From positions 1-9,101 of the forward strand of contig JBHAEP010000010.1 of assembly GCA_041855665.1 (NCBI GenBank): a DNA stretch of 9,101 bases, in the 5' to 3' direction. Both the position numbers and the translations under genes were made by a program. Source of the DNA: JBHAEP01 sp041855665 (lineage in GTDB: Bacteria > Patescibacteriota > Saccharimonadia > Saccharimonadales > Saccharimonadaceae). The notes beneath the pieces were generated by a model. It saw only the letters and a list, made by a program, of their open reading frames with translations. It made no database searches and was not told the origin of the DNA. Positions 6,054 through 9,101 of this stretch are shown here, piece by piece. Position 1 is the stretch's first letter, and each line of letters opens with the position of its first letter.

Positions 6054-6081
6054 TTGCTAATAGTTGCCCGCGCGCTATAAT
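6054..6081 (+). promoter_or_regulatory. Promoter of the RimK/RimB operon
   Basis: -10 TATAAT (6076-6081) with TTGCTA (6054-6059, 4 of 6 matches to TTGACA) 16 nt upstream. The start should fall near 6088, close to the Shine-Dalgarno at 6087-6092. The spacer holds an unusually GC-rich run (CCCGCGCGC at 6067-6075) for this AT-rich DNA. Confidence 0.55.
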
Positions 6082-6086
6082 TAAAT

Positions 6087-6092
6087 AAAGGA
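6087..6092 (+). promoter_or_regulatory. Shine-Dalgarno of the fused ligase/peptidase gene
   Basis: AAAGGA ending 5 nt before the ATG at 6098. If transcription starts at the TATAAT at 6076-6081 the leader would be only about 10 nt and would partly cut this site, so the upstream promoter or dnaJ read-through would give the better-translated mRNA. Confidence 0.6.
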
Positions 6093-6097
6093 TTTTC

Positions 6098-7507
6098 ATG
6101 AAAAAAGTGCTATTGATCGCTCGAACGAAGACTAGAGAGTCGCTTTTGAAGGCGGAATCTTTTGCTGATAGGGTTCGACGGCGACTTGATGGTGATTTTC
6201 AGATTGAGACTGCAGAAATTACAGATCTTTTTTTCGAGCTTGATGAAAAAAATTTAAAAATTTATCATCCTGATAAAAAATTTGACCTTAAAGACTTTGA
6301 TTTAGTAATAATTCGACATATCGGAACCATGGCGTTTCATGCTCACGCCATTGCTCTTTATTGTGAAAAATTCAATATTAAATATACTGATCAATACCTA
6401 AATCGATTACTTCTGGATAATAAGCTAAGTACGGAGTTTTTACTTTGGTGTAATGATTTAAAGAAGTGGCCACGAACATTTTTTGGAAATAATAAAGAGC
6501 TCGCACGTCGAATGTCTGAACTTGGGGATAAGGCTGTGATGAAAGATAATGTCGGTGCTAAAGGGCGATTGAATTTTGTGGTTAAGTCACCAAGTGAAGT
6601 GGAGACAATTCATCAAGAAAATCCAGATATTCAGTTTGTTTTGCAAGAATTCATCCCGAATGACAGCGACTTGAGAGTTTTGGTGATGAACGATAAGGTA
6701 AAGTTGGTAATTCGTCGCAGCAGTACGAGCGATTCTCATTTAAACAATACTTCTCAGGGCGGTAGGGCTGAGATTATTCCGATTGATAGTGTTGACGCTA
6801 AAATTTTGAAAGATTGCATTAAGGCTGCTAAAGTTTCCAAGCTGCAAGTTGCCGGAGTTGATATGATGCAAGATTTAAATACTGGCGAGTATTATTTCTT
6901 GGAGATTAATAATGCTCCACAAATTTCATCCGGATCATTTACTGACGAAAAAGCTGATGTTTATGCTGAAATGATTAAAGATATCACTACATCTAAAGAT
7001 TCGACCTCAAAAGATATCGTTGGCATCAATGAATTTATAACGATAAATGATGTAATGGAAAATATTCCAGCAAAAATTGACACTGGGGCAGATTCGAGTG
7101 CGGTATGGGCTAGTGATATTAGGGTTGATGAAGATGGGGTTTTGCTATTTAAGCTTTTTGGTGAAGGGTCAGAATTTTACAGTGGAGAAGATATTCGAGT
7201 GAAGGATTTTTCAGTGGCTAAGGTTCGATCTACGACTGGACACCAGCAAATTCGCTATCGCACCCATTTTTCAGTAAAAATTGGTGGTCGTCGAGTGAAA
7301 ATGCTAATGAATTTATCCGATCGCAGTAAAAACAAATTCCCGGTTTTAATCGGTAGAAGATCGATAGCAGGTAAATTCTTGGTGGATGTTTCAAAGAAAA
7401 ATATCAAAATAGATAAATCCGTAAATACGAATGTTTTGAATCAAGAATTGCTTAAAAACCCATACGAATTTTATAAAAAATATCATCAAGAAGGAGTAGA
7501 CGAATGA
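6098..7507 (+). CDS. Fusion protein: RimK-like ATP-grasp ligase + RimB-type retropepsin-like domain, 469 aa
   Basis: Two domains. Residues about 1-295 are an ATP-grasp ligase of the RimK/glutathione-synthetase-like group: N-terminal fold with DLVIIRHIG (68-75), ATP-site Lys region AVMKDNVGAKGR (146-157), hinge LQEFIPNDSDLRVLV (182-196) and the Mg-binding end VAGVDMMQDL...YYFLEINNAPQ (251-275; Asp255, Glu269, Asn271). Residues about 305-435 are a RimB-like aspartic peptidase fold (family often labelled ATP-dependent zinc protease): INEFITINDVM, then AKIDTGADSSAV (325-336) with the catalytic-type DTG at 328-330, VRSTTGHQQIRYRTHFSV (376-393) and VLIGRRSI (416-423). ATP-grasp ligases join a carboxylate to an amine through an acyl phosphate; RimK adds Glu to protein C-termini, and RimB proteins are encoded beside rimK in many bacteria. 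Having both in one chain suggests coupled addition and removal or processing of peptide tails. It is the first gene of an operon, overlapping rimK by 4 nt. Substrate unknown. Confidence 0.88.
   Translation: MKKVLLIARTKTRESLLKAESFADRVRRRLDGDFQIETAEITDLFFELDEKNLKIYHPDKKFDLKDFDLVIIRHIGTMAFHAHAIALYCEKFNIKYTDQYLNRLLLDNKLSTEFLLWCNDLKKWPRTFFGNNKELARRMSELGDKAVMKDNVGAKGRLNFVVKSPSEVETIHQENPDIQFVLQEFIPNDSDLRVLVMNDKVKLVIRRSSTSDSHLNNTSQGGRAEIIPIDSVDAKILKDCIKAAKVSKLQVAGVDMMQDLNTGEYYFLEINNAPQISSGSFTDEKADVYAEMIKDITTSKDSTSKDIVGINEFITINDVMENIPAKIDTGADSSAVWASDIRVDEDGVLLFKLFGEGSEFYSGEDIRVKDFSVAKVRSTTGHQQIRYRTHFSVKIGGRRVKMLMNLSDRSKNKFPVLIGRRSIAGKFLVDVSKKNIKIDKSVNTNVLNQELLKNPYEFYKKYHQEGVDE
7491..7496 (+). promoter_or_regulatory. 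Shine-Dalgarno of rimK inside the upstream gene
   Basis: AAGGAG, 7 nt before the ATG at 7504, within the last codons of the fusion gene. Together with the ATGA stop/start overlap it points to translational coupling of the two ligases. Confidence 0.85.
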
Positions 7508-8421
7508 AAATTGCAATTTTGAGTAATGGAAATGCTAATTATTCTACTAAACGCCTCAAGGAAGAAGCGGAAAAGCGTGGTCATGAAGTTCGAGTTATTA
7601 AGTATAAAAACGCCTACGTTTCAATTGATGAGAAAAATCCAAAAGTGATGTATCGAGGTAAGGCGGTTGATGGATATGATGTAGTGATTCCAAGGATTGC
7701 ATCTAATATGACTAAATACGGCACAACTGTTGTGCGACAGATTGAGGCGGCCCATCCGAAAACATTTTTTATGAATAAATCACTAGCTATAACTCGCGCT
7801 CGAGATAAGCTTCGTTCAACTCAGCTTCTTGCTAAGGCTGGCGTGGCTATTCCCAAAACAGTTATTTCACGAAACACTGCGGATATTGATAATTTACTTG
7901 AAGAAATTGGTGGAACTCCGGCTATTATCAAATTAGCTCGAGGGACTCACGGCAACGGTGTGGTTTTAGCGGAAACTAAAAAAGCTGCTAAATCAGTGTT
8001 GCAGGCATTTTACCTAAACAATACTGACGGTACAAATGTTTTGATTCAGGAGTTTATCAAGGAGTCGGCAGGAACTGATATTCGTGCTTTTGTGGTTGGA
8101 TCACAAGTTGTAGCAAGTATGAAACGCCAGAGTCTTGATGATGATTTTCGTTCTAACTTGCATAAAGGTGGTGAGGGGACGACAATAAAATTAACCCCAG
8201 AGGAAAAGAAAATGGCCGTAAAGGCGGCTAAGGCAATGGGCTTGACTATTGCTGGAGTGGACTTGATGCGCTCAAGTCGTGGACCGCTAGTGCTTGAAGT
8301 TAATGCCAGCCCAGGATTTGGAATTGAAAAGGTTACACGACGAAATGTAGCTGGAAAAATTATCGATTATATTGAGCGAAATGCTAAGCGCGGTAATAAA
8401 AAAGATAAAATTGGCGTATAG
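7504..8421 (+). CDS. rimK: RimK, alpha-L-glutamate ligase (ATP-grasp), 305 aa
   Basis: Full-length, colinear match to classical RimK (E. coli protein is 300 aa), which uses ATP to add glutamates to the C-terminus of ribosomal protein S6; some homologues make other peptides. Seen: N-terminal MKIAILSNGNANYSTKRLKE (1-20), VIPRIASNMTKYGTTVVRQIE (61-81), ARDKLRSTQLLAKAG (99-113), ATP-binding IIKLARGTHGNGVVLAET (141-158), hinge LIQEFIKESAGTDIRAFVVG (180-199), DDFRSNLHKGGEG (213-225), and the Mg/ATP-binding IAGVDLMRSSRGPLVLEVNASPGFGIE (249-275; Asp253, Glu265, Asn267). A short basic tail (294-302) ends the protein. The ATG overlaps the upstream TGA (ATGA), so it is translated from the same mRNA as the fusion protein and probably acts on the same target. 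Whether S6 of this organism has a suitable tail cannot be seen here. Confidence 0.94.
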   Translation: MKIAILSNGNANYSTKRLKEEAEKRGHEVRVIKYKNAYVSIDEKNPKVMYRGKAVDGYDVVIPRIASNMTKYGTTVVRQIEAAHPKTFFMNKSLAITRARDKLRSTQLLAKAGVAIPKTVISRNTADIDNLLEEIGGTPAIIKLARGTHGNGVVLAETKKAAKSVLQAFYLNNTDGTNVLIQEFIKESAGTDIRAFVVGSQVVASMKRQSLDDDFRSNLHKGGEGTTIKLTPEEKKMAVKAAKAMGLTIAGVDLMRSSRGPLVLEVNASPGFGIEKVTRRNVAGKIIDYIERNAKRGNKKDKIGV

Positions 8422-8425
8422 AATC

Positions 8426-8455
8426 AATCCCTCGTTTTATTCGGGGGATTTTGTT
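8426..8455 (+). terminator. Rho-independent terminator of the RimK operon
   Basis: A 9-bp stem (AATCCCTCG 8426-8434 with CGGGGGATT 8442-8450, one G-T wobble), 7-nt loop, then TTGTT. It begins 5 nt after the rimK stop. Its T tail runs into the extended -10 of the next gene, so terminator and promoter overlap. Confidence 0.85.
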
Positions 8456-8460
8456 ATAAT
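8452..8460 (+). promoter_or_regulatory. Extended -10 promoter of the small membrane-protein gene
   Basis: TG (8452-8453), T, then consensus TATAAT (8455-8460), ending 7 nt before the ATG at 8468. No -35 box (that region is the terminator hairpin) and no Shine-Dalgarno; predicts a leaderless mRNA. Confidence 0.75.
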
Positions 8461-8467
8461 TTAAATT

Positions 8468-8953
8468 ATGATTATGCTTCTTGGTGGAATAGCTGCTGTT
8501 TTATTTGCGATAGTTTTTTTGTCTGGTAAGAGGGCGGGGATTCCAATTGCTGGCTTGATAATGGGCAGTGTTTTAGCTGAATCTTGGAGTTCAAAAATTA
8601 TTCCAAGCATTGAAGCTTTTTATCCTGTTTTATTTGGGGCGCCAATTTCTGTTATTGTTCCGGTGGTTCTGGTTTTAATTCCAGCCTTTTTGATGATTGG
8701 CGCTGCGCCTAAAAATCATTCTTCGCTAGAAAAATTGTTCAGCTCTGTGGTTTTTAGTCTAGTAGCTGCTGTAATTCTAGTTGCACCTCTGGGTGATATG
8801 GCGATTTTAGCTAGCACAGACAAGGTGCTTTATGACATGATTATTTTATATAAATCAACAATTATTAGCTTAGGAGTATTAGTAGCTATGATTGATATCA
8901 CAATCGGACACTTTAAGAAGCATAAACCTGCAGGCGACAAGAAGCATCATTAA
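8468..8953 (+). CDS. Small integral membrane protein of unknown function, 161 aa
   Basis: I do not recognise a family. The protein is strongly hydrophobic, with about four to five membrane segments (roughly 2-19, 24-38, 58-79, 91-115, 127-147), short loops and a 12-residue C-terminal tail rich in Lys and His (KKHKPAGDKKHH). Loops contain KNHSSLEK (82-89) and a short SGKRAG (19-24). The start at 8468 is set by the extended -10 box 7 nt upstream; a second Met at codon 3 is possible. It has its own promoter behind the RimK terminator, so a role with the ligases is not implied. There is no signal peptide cleavage site of the classic kind and no enzyme motif. The coding call rests on the clean open frame, the promoter in front and the terminator behind. 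Confidence 0.75.
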   Translation: MIMLLGGIAAVLFAIVFLSGKRAGIPIAGLIMGSVLAESWSSKIIPSIEAFYPVLFGAPISVIVPVVLVLIPAFLMIGAAPKNHSSLEKLFSSVVFSLVAAVILVAPLGDMAILASTDKVLYDMIILYKSTIISLGVLVAMIDITIGHFKKHKPAGDKKHH

Positions 8954-8984
8954 TCTTGTGATGTTGTAGCTGTAAATTAAAAAT

Positions 8985-9010
8985 AAATCGACTCATTTTA
9001 GAGTCGATTT
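8985..9010. terminator. Bidirectional terminator between the membrane-protein gene and tRNA-Lys
   Basis: A perfect 10-bp stem (AAATCGACTC 8985-8994 with 9001-9010) around a 6-nt loop. On the plus strand the descending arm runs into TTTT; on the minus strand the opposite flank reads TTTATTTTTAATTT. It can therefore end both the membrane-protein transcript and the tRNA transcript. Confidence 0.82.
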
Positions 9011-9022
9011 TGAATTCTTTTT

Positions 9023-9099
9023 TGGAGGGACCACTGGGGCTTGAACCCAGGACACCCTGCTTAAAAGGCAGGTGCTCTAACCAGCTGAGCTATGGTCCC
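9023..9099 (-). tRNA. tRNA-Lys (anticodon UUU)
   Basis: Complete 77-nt cloverleaf including an encoded CCA (9025-9023). Acceptor stem GGGACCA pairs fully with TGGTCCC; D arm GCTC/GAGC with a loop containing GCTGGTTA; anticodon stem CCTGC/GCAGG with loop CTTTTAA, giving anticodon TTT (9065-9063); variable loop GTGTC; T arm CTGGG/CCCAG with loop TTCAAGC. The anticodon decodes AAA and AAG as lysine. The discriminator base (position 73, complement of 9026) is U, whereas bacterial tRNA-Lys normally has A73. Confidence 0.96.
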
Positions 9100-9101
9100 G
9101 A

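Noticed and set aside
6067..6076. GC-rich palindromic run (CCCGCGCGC) in the operon promoter as a regulator site
   Set aside because: It is short, occurs once, and matches no operator I can name; recorded only as a base-composition oddity.
7016..7402. Reading the C-terminal domain of the fusion gene as a zinc-dependent protease
   Set aside because: The common family label mentions zinc, but no HExxH-type zinc motif is present; the DTGAD motif fits an aspartic-peptidase-like fold.
8468..8953. Membrane protein as a third component of the RimK/RimB system
   Set aside because: It is separated by a strong terminator, has its own promoter, and lacks a transglutaminase-like or other domain known beside such ligases.
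1..9101. CRISPR array, insertion sequence, integrase, toxin-antitoxin or phage genes
   Set aside because: No direct-repeat array, terminal inverted repeats with a transposase, or such coding sequences were found; the only repeated element is CIRCE (three copies).

Overview
The window looks like a piece of a small, AT-rich bacterial genome of the Candidate Phyla Radiation (Patescibacteria), most likely Saccharibacteria (TM7). This placement is an inference from gene content, very compact spacing, leaderless-type promoters and HrcA/CIRCE heat-shock sites; no phylogenetic marker was compared. TGA is used as a normal stop (for example at 3375-3377 and 7505-7507), which argues against the TGA-recoding Gracilibacteria/Absconditabacteria.

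Layout: (1) 1-618 is the 3' end of an FAD-linked oxidase, closed by a strong terminator. (2) 688-2731 is dnaK, with a consensus promoter, two CIRCE operators and its own terminator. (3) 2748-3377 is an orphan type IV prepilin-like protein and 3393-4142 a VTT/DedA-like membrane protein. (4) 4116-4817 on the minus strand is a polyprenol/phytol-kinase-like membrane protein that converges on and overlaps the VTT gene. (5) 4855-5991 is dnaJ under a third CIRCE, 2.2 kb from dnaK. (6) 6098-8421 is a two-gene operon: an ATP-grasp (RimK-like) ligase fused to a RimB-type retropepsin-like domain, overlapping by 4 nt a canonical RimK. (7) 8468-8953 is an unrecognised small membrane protein. (8) 9023-9099 on the minus strand is a complete tRNA-Lys(UUU), which shares a bidirectional terminator with gene 7. 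No intergenic gap exceeds 300 bases. No CRISPR array, insertion sequence, rRNA or integrase is visible.

How the parts work together: dnaK and dnaJ form a split heat-shock regulon, tied together only by CIRCE sites for HrcA; hrcA and grpE are not in the window. The RimK pair is the most interesting block. One enzyme is expected to add glutamate-like residues to a protein or peptide C-terminus, while its neighbour carries both a second ligase domain and the aspartic-protease-like partner in one polypeptide, so making and trimming of a peptide tail may be coupled. The VTT and kinase-like genes both suggest handling of lipid carriers, but that link is inferred.

A recurrent architecture stands out. 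Four genes (2748, 3393, 4900, 8468) have an extended -10 box (TGn plus TATAAT or TAAAAT) ending only 6-9 nt before the ATG, with no Shine-Dalgarno, which predicts leaderless or near-leaderless mRNAs; the minus-strand gene starting at 4817 may be similar without the TG. Genes with a longer leader or inside the operon (dnaK, both rimK-like genes) instead have clear Shine-Dalgarno sequences.
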